This document shows, piece by piece, positions 34,942 through 43,447 of a DNA stretch of 64,000 nucleotides. The notes under the pieces were generated by a model that was not told the DNA's origin, ran no database searches, and saw only the letters and a program-made list of their open reading frames with translations. Position numbers and translations under genes: made by a program. The stretch is from Actinobacillus indolicus (lineage in GTDB: Bacteria > Pseudomonadota > Gammaproteobacteria > Enterobacterales > Pasteurellaceae): NCBI RefSeq assembly GCF_004519515.1, contig NZ_CP038145.1, positions 248,001-312,000 of the forward strand, given 5' to 3'. The stretch's first letter is position 1. Each line of letters opens with the position of its first letter.

Positions 34942-36171
34942 TTAGAATAATCCGTACACTATTGCTGAAATTGCTACTGAACCCATCACTACCACAAACA
35001 CATTACTAAATTTACCTTTAAATTTTTGTAACGCTGGAATTGTATGGATAGCGTACATTGGCATGATAAATAGAATCATCGCAATAACAGGGCCACCAAG
35101 GCTTTCAATGAAACCAAGGATACTTGGGTTCAAGGTTGCCACAATCCATAAGGTAATTAAGAAAACAACGGCGGTGATTTTTTTGAATTTCGCAGGCTCA
35201 ATCGGCTCTTTACGCATTTGATTGACCAATCCTTCTAAACCTTCACGTGCGCCAAGATAGTGACCAAAGAAAGAGCTACCAATCGCTAAGAATGCAACTA
35301 ATGGGCCGAAGTAAGAAATAATTGGGTTATCAAATTTGTTCGCTAAGTAAGACAAAATCGAAATATTTTGTGCTTTGGCTTGCAGTAATTCTTCTGGTGT
35401 TAGGGTTAACACACAGCTAAAGACAAAGAACATCACAAACAAGACCAAAATCATCGCCGTTGAGCGTAATACATTGCTCGCTTGTTTATCGGTTTGCTCT
35501 GGATCTTTATAGAATTTTTGTTGTGAAAGGGCAAAAGATGAAATTGCTGGAGAATGGTTGAAAGCAAAGACTAAAACCGGAATCGTCAGCCATAAAGTGA
35601 CTAAGAAATCACTCGCTTGTGGAACTTGGCTAAGCGCTGCACCATTCCATTCTGGAATTAAGTAAATAGATAAGCCAAATAAAATTGCGACTAATGGATA
35701 AACCAAATAAGTCGTAATTTTCAGCATCATCTCTTCATTTAACAACATAACCCCAATCATGATCGCAATCAAAATAAAAGAAAGGATCACTCTTGGTGGC
35801 GCAGCCACGTGTAATTGATTTTCTAAGAATGAAGTAACTGTATTGGTAATACCCACACCATAAATTAATAAAATAGGAAAAATAGCTAAAAAGTAAAGTA
35901 ATGTAATTAATTTGCCCGCACCGTCACCAAAGTGTTCACGTACCACATTCGTAATATCGCTTCCCGGTGTTTTAGAAGATAGCACAAAACGCGCTAAACC
36001 GCGGTGCGCTAAATAGGTCATTGGCCCGACTAAAATTGTCATCACAACAAGTGGTAAAAAACCACCCATACCCGCATTTATCGGTAAGAAAAGTACGCCA
36101 GCCCCTACTGCGGTACCGAATAAGTTTAATACCCATGTAAGCGAAAAACGTTTAGATGAATGTTGATCCAT
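34942..36171 (-). CDS. sdaC: Serine transporter SdaC
   Basis: A 409-residue inner-membrane serine:proton symporter of the HAAAP (SdaC/TdcC) family with about eleven spans. The N-terminal F-G-T-A-V-G-A-G-V-L-F-L-P-I-N-A-G motif and V-F-A-F-N-H-S-P are typical. A perfect AGGAGG ribosome-binding site precedes the ATG at 36171, but it lies inside a predicted hairpin. The 287-bp upstream region before cysS holds no gene. It supplies serine to SdaA, encoded 78 bases downstream. Confidence 0.94.
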   Translation of the reverse strand: MDQHSSKRFSLTWVLNLFGTAVGAGVLFLPINAGMGGFLPLVVMTILVGPMTYLAHRGLARFVLSSKTPGSDITNVVREHFGDGAGKLITLLYFLAIFPILLIYGVGITNTVTSFLENQLHVAAPPRVILSFILIAIMIGVMLLNEEMMLKITTYLVYPLVAILFGLSIYLIPEWNGAALSQVPQASDFLVTLWLTIPVLVFAFNHSPAISSFALSQQKFYKDPEQTDKQASNVLRSTAMILVLFVMFFVFSCVLTLTPEELLQAKAQNISILSYLANKFDNPIISYFGPLVAFLAIGSSFFGHYLGAREGLEGLVNQMRKEPIEPAKFKKITAVVFLITLWIVATLNPSILGFIESLGGPVIAMILFIMPMYAIHTIPALQKFKGKFSNVFVVVMGSVAISAIVYGLF

Positions 36172-36173
36172 AG

Positions 36174-36209
36174 ATCCTCCTGAATAATTAGATTTATCGT
36201 TTGGAGGAT
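36174..36209 (-). promoter_or_regulatory. sdaC: Possible Shine-Dalgarno-masking hairpin of sdaC
   Basis: ATCCTCC in the leader (36203-36209 on the complementary strand) pairs perfectly with GGAGGAT (36174-36180), which contains the AGGAGG ribosome-binding site 3 bases from the start codon. The loop is 22 bases. Confidence 0.5.
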
Positions 36210-36439
36210 TGGGTCAACAATGCAAACATAACTCAAACCACCAAATCAGTCGCGATCTTAATGGTTTTGTTTGAATTCACAACCAAAAAATGTCAAAAAT
36301 GTGAAGCGTGTAAAGAAATGAAAACAAAAATCTCAGAATATGAGTGAGTTTTGATTAAAAGCAATGTTTTATGATTGAAAAAGAAGATAATTGCCCAAAT
36401 AAACAAAGGGTCGAATTTGTAAAATTTTCATCAAATCCG

Positions 36440-36448
36440 ACCGCTTGT
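36440..36448 (+). repeat. Uptake signal core after cysS
   Basis: ACCGCTTGT, 11 bases from the cysS stop codon. The rest of the 36172-36458 gap is AT-rich leader and promoter sequence of sdaC with no further feature I can support. Confidence 0.8.
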
Positions 36449-36458
36449 ATTATCTTAA

Positions 36459-37838
36459 TTATGCCTTACGCCACGTCGTGCCATTTGCTCCATCTTCAAG
36501 CACAATGCCCATTGCGGTAAGCTTATTGCGTGCTTCATCGGCAGCAGCCCAGTTTTTGCTGGCTCTTGCTTCGTTGCGTTGTTTAATTAAAGCTTCGATT
36601 TCTGCGACTTCATCGTTATTGGCATCGCCTTGTAAGAAGGTTTCTGGATCTTGCTCTAATAAACCTAGTACGCCTGCAAGTTGTTTTAAACGTGCGGCAA
36701 GTTTGTTCGCTTCCGCCTGATTTTCTGCTTTGAGTTTGTTGATTTCACGGGCTAACTCAAATAACACCGCTAAAGCCCCTGGAGTGTTGAAATCATCGTC
36801 CATCGACTCTTTGAAAGCGGTCACATACTGATCGTTTTCTGCAAGTTCGACATTCCAATCACAGCCACGCAATGCCGTATATAAACGTTCTAACGCTTTG
36901 CGAGCCAAGCCGATATTTTCTTCACTGTAATCCAACAAGCTACGGTATTGGGCAGTTAAGAAGAAGTAGCGAACACTTTCACAATCATATTTGTTTAAAA
37001 TATCACGAATAGTGAAGAAGTTATTGAGCGATTTTGACATCTTCTCTTCGTTGATCGTAAGCATTCCCGTGTGTAGCCAATAATTCACATAATCGTCACC
37101 GTGAGCACAGCAAGATTGTGCAATCTCGTTTTCGTGGTGTGGGAACATTAAGTCCGAACCGCCACCGTGAATATCAAAATGGTTGCCGAGTTCTTTGCTG
37201 TTCATCGCCGAACATTCGATATGCCAACCTGGACGACCTTTGCCCCAAGGGGAATCCCAGCTTGGTTCGTTCGCTTTTGACATTTTCCATAACACGAAAT
37301 CCATCGGGTTGCGTTTGACCGACTTAATTTCAACCCTTGCCCCTGCTTGAAGCTGTTCAAGATTTTGGCGAGATAACGCACCGTATTTTTGGAAAGACTC
37401 GACATTGAACATCACATCGCCATCTTCCGCCACATAAGCGTGGCCTTTCGCTAAGAGTTTTTCGACAATCGCAATAATTTCAGGGATATGTTGCGTTGCA
37501 CGAGGTTCAACATCAGGGCGAAGGATATTTAACGCATCAAAATCTTTGTGCATTTCGGTAATCATACGATCCACAAGCTGATCGCAAGTTTCATTATTTT
37601 CCAACGAACGTTTGATGATTTTGTCGTCCACATCGGTAATATTACGCACATAGCGTAAGTTATAGCCGAGATAGCGAAGGTAACGTGCGATCACGTCAAA
37701 AGAAACAAAAGTCCGCCCGTGCCCAAAGTGACAGAGATCGTAAACCGTGACACCACAGACATACATTCCAACGTGATCAGGGTGGATCGGTTTAAATTCT
37801 TCTTTTTCACGTTTTAAGGTGTTATAAATTTTGAGCAT
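36459..37838 (-). CDS. cysS: Cysteinyl-tRNA synthetase
   Basis: A 459-residue class I synthetase charging tRNA-Cys. The HIGH motif appears as H-F-G-H-G-R and KMSKS as K-M-S-K-S-L-N-N. Zinc ligands are C-G-V-T-V-Y-D near residue 28, the cysteine of H-I-E-C-S-A, and the H-H-E-N-E-I block, as in E. coli (461 residues). No regulatory T-box or leader is visible; the start ATG follows a short A/T-rich spacer. It is the last gene before the decayed toxin-antitoxin locus. Confidence 0.97.
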   Translation of the reverse strand: MLKIYNTLKREKEEFKPIHPDHVGMYVCGVTVYDLCHFGHGRTFVSFDVIARYLRYLGYNLRYVRNITDVDDKIIKRSLENNETCDQLVDRMITEMHKDFDALNILRPDVEPRATQHIPEIIAIVEKLLAKGHAYVAEDGDVMFNVESFQKYGALSRQNLEQLQAGARVEIKSVKRNPMDFVLWKMSKANEPSWDSPWGKGRPGWHIECSAMNSKELGNHFDIHGGGSDLMFPHHENEIAQSCCAHGDDYVNYWLHTGMLTINEEKMSKSLNNFFTIRDILNKYDCESVRYFFLTAQYRSLLDYSEENIGLARKALERLYTALRGCDWNVELAENDQYVTAFKESMDDDFNTPGALAVLFELAREINKLKAENQAEANKLAARLKQLAGVLGLLEQDPETFLQGDANNDEVAEIEALIKQRNEARASKNWAAADEARNKLTAMGIVLEDGANGTTWRKA

Positions 37839-37902
37839 AGGTTCCTCGTATTTTCGTATAATTGTTTTAAGGGGCGGTTCGTTAATCTGCCTTATTCATT
37901 GG

Positions 37903-37989
37903 CTATGATGGTCTAGGATAAATTCGACTGCTATGAATCACGGTAATAATCCATACTTCATCATCAAATTCTTTTTTAGATTTTAGCGG
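37903..37989 (-). pseudogene. C-terminal remnant of a RelE/ParE-type toxin
   Basis: The minus strand encodes P-L-K-S-K-K-E-F-D-D-E-V-W-I-I-T-V-I-H-S then S-R-I-Y-P and a TAG stop. The D-D-E-V-W-I-I-T-V-I-H-S-S-R pattern is the last beta strand of RelE/ParE-fold toxins. It begins directly at the end of the inverted-repeat element at 37991, with no N-terminal part on the other side, so about two thirds of the gene is missing. The antitoxin gene lies just beyond the element. Confidence 0.6.
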
Positions 37990-37990
37990 T

Positions 37991-38145
37991 ATTATGTAGT
38001 ACTTGCACAAACATTAAATGTTTTCGTAGGGGCGGGGTTTATCCCCGCCCGAATCTCGTTCAAACATCAGGACTTACGGGCGGGGATAAACCCCGCCCCT
38101 ACATAAATTTTCCTAAAATTGACTTTTGTGCAACTACTACATAAT
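37991..38145. mobile_element. Small palindromic inverted-repeat element, copy 2 (MITE-like)
   Basis: A 155-bp element with 17-bp terminal inverted repeats (16/17 matching) and two G/C-rich hairpins (GGGGCGGGG...CCCCGCCC type). It matches copy 1 (31979-32132) in the opposite orientation along its whole length. It lies between an antitoxin gene, ending 10 bases away, and a toxin remnant. No reading frame is present. Confidence 0.75.
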
Positions 38146-38154
38146 ACTGGTATT

Positions 38155-38331
38155 TTAGACATAGACATTTTCTCGATCAAACGTTGCTAATTCTTGAGCT
38201 TTACGCTCAATCACCTTTCTTGCTCGTTCTTTCGATTGTTCAAGGGATAATCCTCTTTGCATTTCAACATCACTAAGTCCTTGACGAACTTTTTCTGCTA
38301 AAAATTCATCATAACCTTTTTCTTTCAACAT
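38155..38331 (-). CDS. Putative type II antitoxin, orphan
   Basis: A 58-residue charged protein (M-L-K-E-K-G-Y-D-E-F-L...) with no signal peptide or membrane segment. The ATG at 38331 has a strong AGGAG 7 bases upstream; the open frame extends further back without such a site. The small, helical, Lys/Glu-rich make-up and its position just before the remnant of a RelE/ParE toxin suggest an antitoxin. I do not recognise a named family, so the role rests mainly on context. Confidence 0.55.
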   Translation of the reverse strand: MLKEKGYDEFLAEKVRQGLSDVEMQRGLSLEQSKERARKVIERKAQELATFDRENVYV

Positions 38332-38376
38332 AATATGTCTCCTACCTTTCAGCGAAACTCCACAAAATTCTAACAA

Positions 38377-38385
38377 ACAAGCGGT
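38377..38385 (+). repeat. DNA uptake signal core
   Basis: Exact ACAAGCGGT followed by CTGTTTTGG, in the spacer between the antitoxin gene and divergent ppiB; the same extended form occurs at 31938. Confidence 0.8.
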
Positions 38386-38471
38386 CTGTTTTGGGAAAAA
38401 TTTTGCAATTTCTGCCAAACTTTTTAATAATACCACCCGAAATTTACTTCAATCCCTATAAGGAATAATAA

Positions 38472-38981
38472 ATGATTACATTACATACCAATTTTGGTGA
38501 TATTAAAATCGCTTTAAATTATGAAAAAGCACCAATTACCGCAGAAAACTTTGAAACCTACTGTAAAGACGGTTTCTATAATGGCACGATTTTCCACCGT
38601 GTGATTGATGGTTTTATGATTCAAGGCGGTGGTATGGAAGTGGGTATGGTAGAAAAAACGACTCGCGCACCAATTCAAAATGAAGCAAGTAACGGTTTAA
38701 GCAATAAACGTGGCACACTTGCGATGGCTCGTACTTCAGATCCACACTCTGCTTCAGCACAGTTCTTTATTAACGTGGCAGATAATACCTTCTTAGATTA
38801 CCGTTCAAAAGAGATGTTCGGTAAAACTGTGGTTCAAGAATGGGGCTATGCGGTCTTTGGTGAAGTGGTTGAAGGCATGGACGTTGTCGATAAAATCAAA
38901 GGCGTAAAAACAGGTAACAAAGGCTGGCACGCGGATGTACCAAAAGAAGATGTGATCATTAACTCTGTCACTGTTGATTAA
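38472..38981 (+). CDS. ppiB: Peptidyl-prolyl cis-trans isomerase B (cyclophilin)
   Basis: A 169-residue cytoplasmic cyclophilin that speeds proline isomerisation during folding. Catalytic and binding landmarks are F-H-R-V-I-D-G-F-M-I-Q-G-G, M-A-R-T, S-A-S-A-Q-F-F-I-N and V-F-G-E-V-V-E-G-M-D-V-V. Absence of a signal peptide distinguishes it from PpiA. The AAGGAATAATA before the ATG is a good ribosome-binding site. It ends at an uptake-sequence hairpin. Confidence 0.96.
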   Translation: MITLHTNFGDIKIALNYEKAPITAENFETYCKDGFYNGTIFHRVIDGFMIQGGGMEVGMVEKTTRAPIQNEASNGLSNKRGTLAMARTSDPHSASAQFFINVADNTFLDYRSKEMFGKTVVQEWGYAVFGEVVEGMDVVDKIKGVKTGNKGWHADVPKEDVIINSVTVD

Positions 38982-38988
38982 TTTTCCA

Positions 38989-39020
38989 AACGACTGCTTG
39001 GTAACAAGCGGTCGTTTTTT
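38989..39020 (+). terminator. Terminator of ppiB containing an uptake sequence
   Basis: A 12-bp stem (38989-39000 / 39005-39016, one G-T pair) with a GTAA loop and a run of T. The right arm holds the exact uptake core at 39004-39012. Confidence 0.85.
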
Positions 39021-39046
39021 TCATTTGTTTTACAAAGGACATTATT

Positions 39047-40999
39047 ATGAAGTTTAAACTTTCTTGTGCAGCATTGGCTGTTTCTTCTTTTCTTTCTGTT
39101 AACGCATTCGCAGCGGATATTCAATTCCGTGTGATTGAAACATCTGATATTCACACCAATTTAACAGACTTTGATTACTACAAAGATAAACAAGATGCAA
39201 AATATGGCTTAACTCGTTCTGCTACCTTAATTAAACAAGCAAAAGCGGAAGTGCCAAATAGCATTTATGTCGATAATGGTGATTTAATCCAAGGTGCGCC
39301 AATCGGTGACTATGTTGCCAATAAAGGCTTAAAAGAGAAAGATGCACACCCTAGTTATATCGCACTTGAATATTTAGATGTTGTCGCAAGTACATTAGGT
39401 AACCATGAATTTAACTATGGTTTAGATTTTTTAGACACCGCATTAAAAAATACGAAAGTGCCAGTTTTAAGTGCTAACGTGCTTGATCCAAAAACCAATG
39501 AACCGAAATATACGCCGTATCTCATTCAAGAACGTGAAATGACTGATACAGAAGGTAAAAAACATAAAATCAAAGTGGGGATTATCGGTTTTGTTCCACC
39601 ACAAATTTTAATTTGGGATAAAGCGAATCTTGAAGGCAAAGTGGTGGTAGCCGATATTGTTGAAACCGCAGAAAAATATGTGCCAAAAATGAAAGCGGAA
39701 GGCGCTGATGTCATTATTGCATTAAACCACAGCGGTTCAGGTTCTTTTGATAAACCTTATGAAAAAGGTCAAGAAAATACCACCGTCGCATTAAGTAATG
39801 TGAAAGGCATTGATGCGATTGCCTTTGGCCACTCTCACGGTCAATTCCCAGGCAAAGATTTTGAAGGCAAAGCTGGCGTAGATATTGCGAAAGGTACAAT
39901 CAACGGCACACCAGCAACAATGCCAGGTCAATTTGGTAGCCACATTGGTGTGATCGATTTAACCTTAAGTGATAAATCGGGTAAATGGCAAGTGGTAGAG
40001 GGTAAAGCACAAATCCGTCCTATCTTTGATGGTAAAGAGAAGAAAGCGTTGGTTGAAAACGATCAAGGTTTAGTGGATTTAATGAAACCTTACCACGATG
40101 CGACCCGTGAATTCGTCTCTCAACCTATCGGTAAATCTTCTGCAGATATGTATAGCTATCTCTCTTTAGTGCAAGATGATCCTACGGTACAAATCGTAAG
40201 TCTTGCACAAAAAGATTATGTGGAAAAAGTAGTTCAGAATTTGCCTGAATTGAAAGGTATTCCTGTATTAAGTGCGGCTGCACCATTTAAATCAGGCGGC
40301 CGTAAAAATGATGCAACTGCATTCGTTGAAGTGCCAAAAGGTGATTTAAGCTTCCGTAACGCGGCTGATCTTTATCTCTATCCAAACACCTTGGTGGCAG
40401 TCAAAGTCAATGGTGCAGAGTTAAAAGAGTGGTTAGAGTGCTCTGCGGGTATGTTTAATCAAATCGATCCAAATAGCACTGAACCACAAGGTTTAATCAA
40501 CTGGGATGGCTTCCGTACTTATAACTTTGATGTAATTGATGGTGTGAACTATCAAATCGATGTAACCAGCCCTGCTCGTTATGATTTAGATTGTAAATTG
40601 GTGAATGATAAAGGTGATCGTATCAAAGGCTTAACTTTCCAAGGTAAACCAGTTGATCCAAAAGCGGAATTCATTATTGCAACTAACAACTACCGTGCTT
40701 ACGGCGGCAAATTTGCGGGTACAGGTAGCGACCATGTTGTTTATGCATCTCCAGATGAAAACCGCCAAGTGTTAGCGAACTACATCACAGCACAAACGAA
40801 AGAGAAAGGCCAAATCAATCCAAGTGCAGACAATAACTGGAAATTTGCGCCAATTAATGACAAAGTAAATGTGTTCTTTGAAACTGCAAATAGCGATAAA
40901 GCCCAAGCCTTTATCAAAGAAAAAGCGACATTTGGACACAAATTCTTAAAACAAGATGATGCTGGTTTTGGCGTGTATCAAATTGATATGAGCAAATAA
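39047..40999 (+). CDS. cpdB: 2',3'-cyclic-nucleotide 2'-phosphodiesterase / 3'-nucleotidase
   Basis: A 650-residue periplasmic enzyme that degrades cyclic and 3' nucleotides to nucleosides. A signal peptide is cleaved after A-F-A (about residue 22). The metallophosphatase domain shows I-E-T-S-D-I-H-T-N, V-D-N-G-D-L-I-Q-G, L-G-N-H-E-F-N-Y-G, A-L-N-H-S-G and F-G-H-S-H-G; the C-terminal half is the 5'-nucleotidase substrate domain. Length equals E. coli CpdB (647). In Pasteurellaceae such enzymes matter for nucleotide and NAD scavenging. It is a single-gene unit with a terminator at 41010-41029. Confidence 0.95.
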   Translation: MKFKLSCAALAVSSFLSVNAFAADIQFRVIETSDIHTNLTDFDYYKDKQDAKYGLTRSATLIKQAKAEVPNSIYVDNGDLIQGAPIGDYVANKGLKEKDAHPSYIALEYLDVVASTLGNHEFNYGLDFLDTALKNTKVPVLSANVLDPKTNEPKYTPYLIQEREMTDTEGKKHKIKVGIIGFVPPQILIWDKANLEGKVVVADIVETAEKYVPKMKAEGADVIIALNHSGSGSFDKPYEKGQENTTVALSNVKGIDAIAFGHSHGQFPGKDFEGKAGVDIAKGTINGTPATMPGQFGSHIGVIDLTLSDKSGKWQVVEGKAQIRPIFDGKEKKALVENDQGLVDLMKPYHDATREFVSQPIGKSSADMYSYLSLVQDDPTVQIVSLAQKDYVEKVVQNLPELKGIPVLSAAAPFKSGGRKNDATAFVEVPKGDLSFRNAADLYLYPNTLVAVKVNGAELKEWLECSAGMFNQIDPNSTEPQGLINWDGFRTYNFDVIDGVNYQIDVTSPARYDLDCKLVNDKGDRIKGLTFQGKPVDPKAEFIIATNNYRAYGGKFAGTGSDHVVYASPDENRQVLANYITAQTKEKGQINPSADNNWKFAPINDKVNVFFETANSDKAQAFIKEKATFGHKFLKQDDAGFGVYQIDMSK

Positions 41000-41009
41000 T
41001 CTTGAATAA

Positions 41010-41029
41010 CCGTGGGTGACCACGGTTTT
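41010..41029 (+). terminator. Terminator of cpdB
   Basis: CCGTGG-GTGA-CCACGG followed by TTTT, 10 bases after the cpdB stop codon. Confidence 0.85.
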
Positions 41030-41050
41030 GCAAATTTTTGCTCAAATCAG

Positions 41051-41059
41051 ACCGCTTGT
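41051..41059 (+). repeat. Uptake signal core between two terminators
   Basis: Exact ACCGCTTGT in the cpdB-gdhA convergent spacer. Confidence 0.8.
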
Positions 41060-41065
41060 AAAAGC

Positions 41066-41094
41066 AAAAATCCCCGAACTATTCGGGGATTTTT
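41066..41094. terminator. Terminator of gdhA
   Basis: A 10-bp perfect stem (41069-41078 / 41082-41091) with a 3-nt loop and long A and T runs; works for the minus-strand gdhA and as backup for cpdB. Confidence 0.9.
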
Positions 41095-41112
41095 TTATCT
41101 TGGCTGTAGAAA

Positions 41113-42453
41113 TTAGATAACACCTTGCTCTAACATTGCCGTTGCCACTTTTTTGAAGCCCGCAATGTTTGCACCGTTTACGTAGTTCACATAGCCATTG
41201 CCTTCTGAACCATTTTCCACACAGTTTTGGTGGATATTTTCCATAATACCGAATAGGCGTTGATCCACTTCTTCACGGCTCCAAGATAGACGAATTGCGT
41301 TTTGGCTCATTTCTAAACCTGAAGTTGCTACACCACCGGCGTTAGACGCTTTACCTGGTGCATAAAGGATTTTCGCATCAATAAATGCTTCAACTGCCCC
41401 TAATGTTGAAGGCATATTCGCCCCTTCAGCCACGCACACACAGCCGTTTTTGAGTAAGGTTTTCGCATCTTCGGTATCTAATTCGTTTTGGGTTGCACAA
41501 GGTAGTGCCACTTCACACGCCACTCCCCACGGTTTTTGACCGTCGAAATATTGGATACCCTGTTCTTTCGCATACACAGATAAACGTTCACGGCGTTCAT
41601 TTTTCAATTCTAATAATGCGCTTAATTGTGCTTCCGTCATACCGCTTGCAGGGAATAAAACGTAACCATTTGAGTCTGAAACGGTCAATACGCGACCGCC
41701 TTTTTGGATGACTTTTTCCGCCGCATATTGTGCTACGTTACCCGAACCTGAAATCACCACGCCTTTGCCTTCAATGCTTTGACCACGTGTATTTAACATA
41801 GATTCAGCAAAGTAAACTGTGCCGTAACCTGTTGCTTCAGGACGAATTAAGCTACCGCCCCAAGTTAAGCTTTTACCCGTTAAGACAGAAGTAAACTCGT
41901 TACGTAATTTTTTGTATTGACCGAACATATAGCCGATTTCACGTCCGCCTACGCCGATGTCACCTGCTGGCACATCGGTATCTGCGCCAATGTGGCGGAA
42001 TAATTCGCTCATAAAGGCTTGGCAGAAACGCATCACTTCTGCGTCAGATTTGCCTTTCGGATCAAAGTCAGAACCACCTTTACCGCCACCCATTGGTAAT
42101 GTTGTTAACGCATTTTTGAAGACTTGTTCAAAAGCTAAGAATTTTAATACGCCTAAATCCACGGTTGGGTGGAAACGGATACCGCCTTTATAAGGACCAA
42201 TCGCTGAGTTCATTTGTACACGGTAACCACGATTGACCTGCACTTGACCTTTATCATCCACCCAAGTCACGCGGAAAGAAATCACACGTTCAGGTTCAAC
42301 AATACGCTCTAGTAACCCTTGTTGAGTATATTTTGGATTTTTAGCAAGGAAAGGCGCAAGGCTACCAAATACTTCTTCAACAGCTTGGTGGAAAGGGGCT
42401 TGGTTTGGATCACGTTGTTTGATTTTTTGGAATAAGGCGTTTAAATCGCTCAT
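41113..42453 (-). CDS. gdhA: NADP-specific glutamate dehydrogenase
   Basis: A 446-residue hexameric enzyme that makes glutamate from 2-oxoglutarate and ammonia. The active-site lysine is in P-M-G-G-G-K-G-G-S-D-F-D-P-K-G and the dinucleotide fold in V-I-S-G-S-G-N-V-A-Q-Y-A-A-E-K. The ATG at 42453 has AGGAG 6 bases upstream and fits the family N-terminus; the open frame runs back to 42531 without support. E. coli GdhA is 447 residues. It is divergent from ubiG across 233 bp, which contains a weak TTATTG / CAATAA inverted repeat (42509-42527) but no clear operator. Confidence 0.97.
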   Translation of the reverse strand: MSDLNALFQKIKQRDPNQAPFHQAVEEVFGSLAPFLAKNPKYTQQGLLERIVEPERVISFRVTWVDDKGQVQVNRGYRVQMNSAIGPYKGGIRFHPTVDLGVLKFLAFEQVFKNALTTLPMGGGKGGSDFDPKGKSDAEVMRFCQAFMSELFRHIGADTDVPAGDIGVGGREIGYMFGQYKKLRNEFTSVLTGKSLTWGGSLIRPEATGYGTVYFAESMLNTRGQSIEGKGVVISGSGNVAQYAAEKVIQKGGRVLTVSDSNGYVLFPASGMTEAQLSALLELKNERRERLSVYAKEQGIQYFDGQKPWGVACEVALPCATQNELDTEDAKTLLKNGCVCVAEGANMPSTLGAVEAFIDAKILYAPGKASNAGGVATSGLEMSQNAIRLSWSREEVDQRLFGIMENIHQNCVENGSEGNGYVNYVNGANIAGFKKVATAMLEQGVI

Positions 42454-42686
42454 AGTTAGCTCCTGTTTGAATTTTAAATTTGTGTTTGCTTGCTGAAGTC
42501 TATCAGCCTTATTGTGATTTGCAATAATCAATTAAAAAATTTTATCTCTAAAATTAGAAATATTTAGCTGAATGCATTATTTTTAACCAATGGATAGAAT
42601 GGGCGTAAAAATTTACAAGAGAAGAAACGGCAGATATGCCAATTTGAGCTACAATTCAGCAACTATTTTTTACTAGGCAAAAGAAG

Positions 42687-43400
42687 ATGAATAACGTCGA
42701 TCAACAAGAAATCGCAAAATTTGAAAAAATGGCTAAAAGCTGGTGGGATCCTCAAGGGGATTTTAAACCGATTCACCTATTAAATCCGCTTAGAGTGGCT
42801 TATATCAATGAAAAGGCAGGTGGGCTGTTTGGGAAAAAGGTGCTTGATGTTGGCTGTGGGGGCGGTATTTTAAGTGAAGCTATGGCTCGTTTGGGCGCAC
42901 AAGTCACAGGGATTGATATGACAACAGAGCCCCTTGAAATTGCTAAACAACATGCAGCACAAAGTGAATTAACCATTGATTATCGACAAACAACCATTGA
43001 AAATTTTTTGCATGATCATACCGCTAGTCAACAAGAAAAGTTTGATGTGATTACCTGTTTGGAAATGCTTGAGCACGTGCCCGAACCGTTATCTATTATC
43101 CAAAGCTGCCAAGCGTTGCTCAAACCAAATGGCGTGCTTTTTTTCTCGACTATTAACCGTACCTTAAAAGCCTATATGTTGGTGATTATTGGCGCAGAAT
43201 ATGTGCTAAAAATGTTGCCGAAAGGGACTCACGAATTTGAGAAATTTATTAAACCAGCGGAATTGCTTGCATGGTGCGATCAAGCGAAGTTAAGCTGTGA
43301 TGAAATGGTGGGCTATCATTTTAATCCGCTGACTGAAAAATTTTGGTTAAATAAAGATGTGAGTTGTAACTATATTGCGACATTAAGGCATATCAAATAA
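42687..43400 (+). CDS. ubiG: Ubiquinone biosynthesis O-methyltransferase
   Basis: A 237-residue SAM-dependent methyltransferase that does both O-methylations of ubiquinone synthesis. Motif I is V-L-D-V-G-C-G-G-G-I-L; E-I-A-K-F-E-K-M-A-K-S-W-W-D-P at the N-terminus and F-F-S-T-I-N-R-T-L-K-A-Y near residue 150 are UbiG hallmarks, the latter part of its membrane-binding surface. A good AAGAAG site precedes the ATG. It ends before a hairpin shared with the lipoprotein gene. Confidence 0.96.
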   Translation: MNNVDQQEIAKFEKMAKSWWDPQGDFKPIHLLNPLRVAYINEKAGGLFGKKVLDVGCGGGILSEAMARLGAQVTGIDMTTEPLEIAKQHAAQSELTIDYRQTTIENFLHDHTASQQEKFDVITCLEMLEHVPEPLSIIQSCQALLKPNGVLFFSTINRTLKAYMLVIIGAEYVLKMLPKGTHEFEKFIKPAELLAWCDQAKLSCDEMVGYHFNPLTEKFWLNKDVSCNYIATLRHIK

Positions 43401-43411
43401 ATAGGCTGTTT

Positions 43412-43433
43412 GGGCGGACACATCGGTCCGCCC
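43412..43433. terminator. Terminator between ubiG and the lipoprotein gene
   Basis: GGGCGGAC (43412-43419) pairs with GTCCGCCC (43426-43433). The CGCCCCTAC right edge resembles half of the palindromic repeat family at 32.0, 33.4 and 38.0 kb. Confidence 0.65.
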
Positions 43434-43447
43434 CTACCAATATGATA

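Noticed and set aside
36282..36310. CRP site and TTGACA promoter upstream of sdaC
   Set aside because: One half-site resembles TGTGA but the other half is poor, and no -10 box lies at a sensible distance from TTGACA.
42492..42527. Operator or riboswitch upstream of gdhA
   Set aside because: Only two 5-6 bp inverted repeats in AT-rich DNA were seen, too weak to support.
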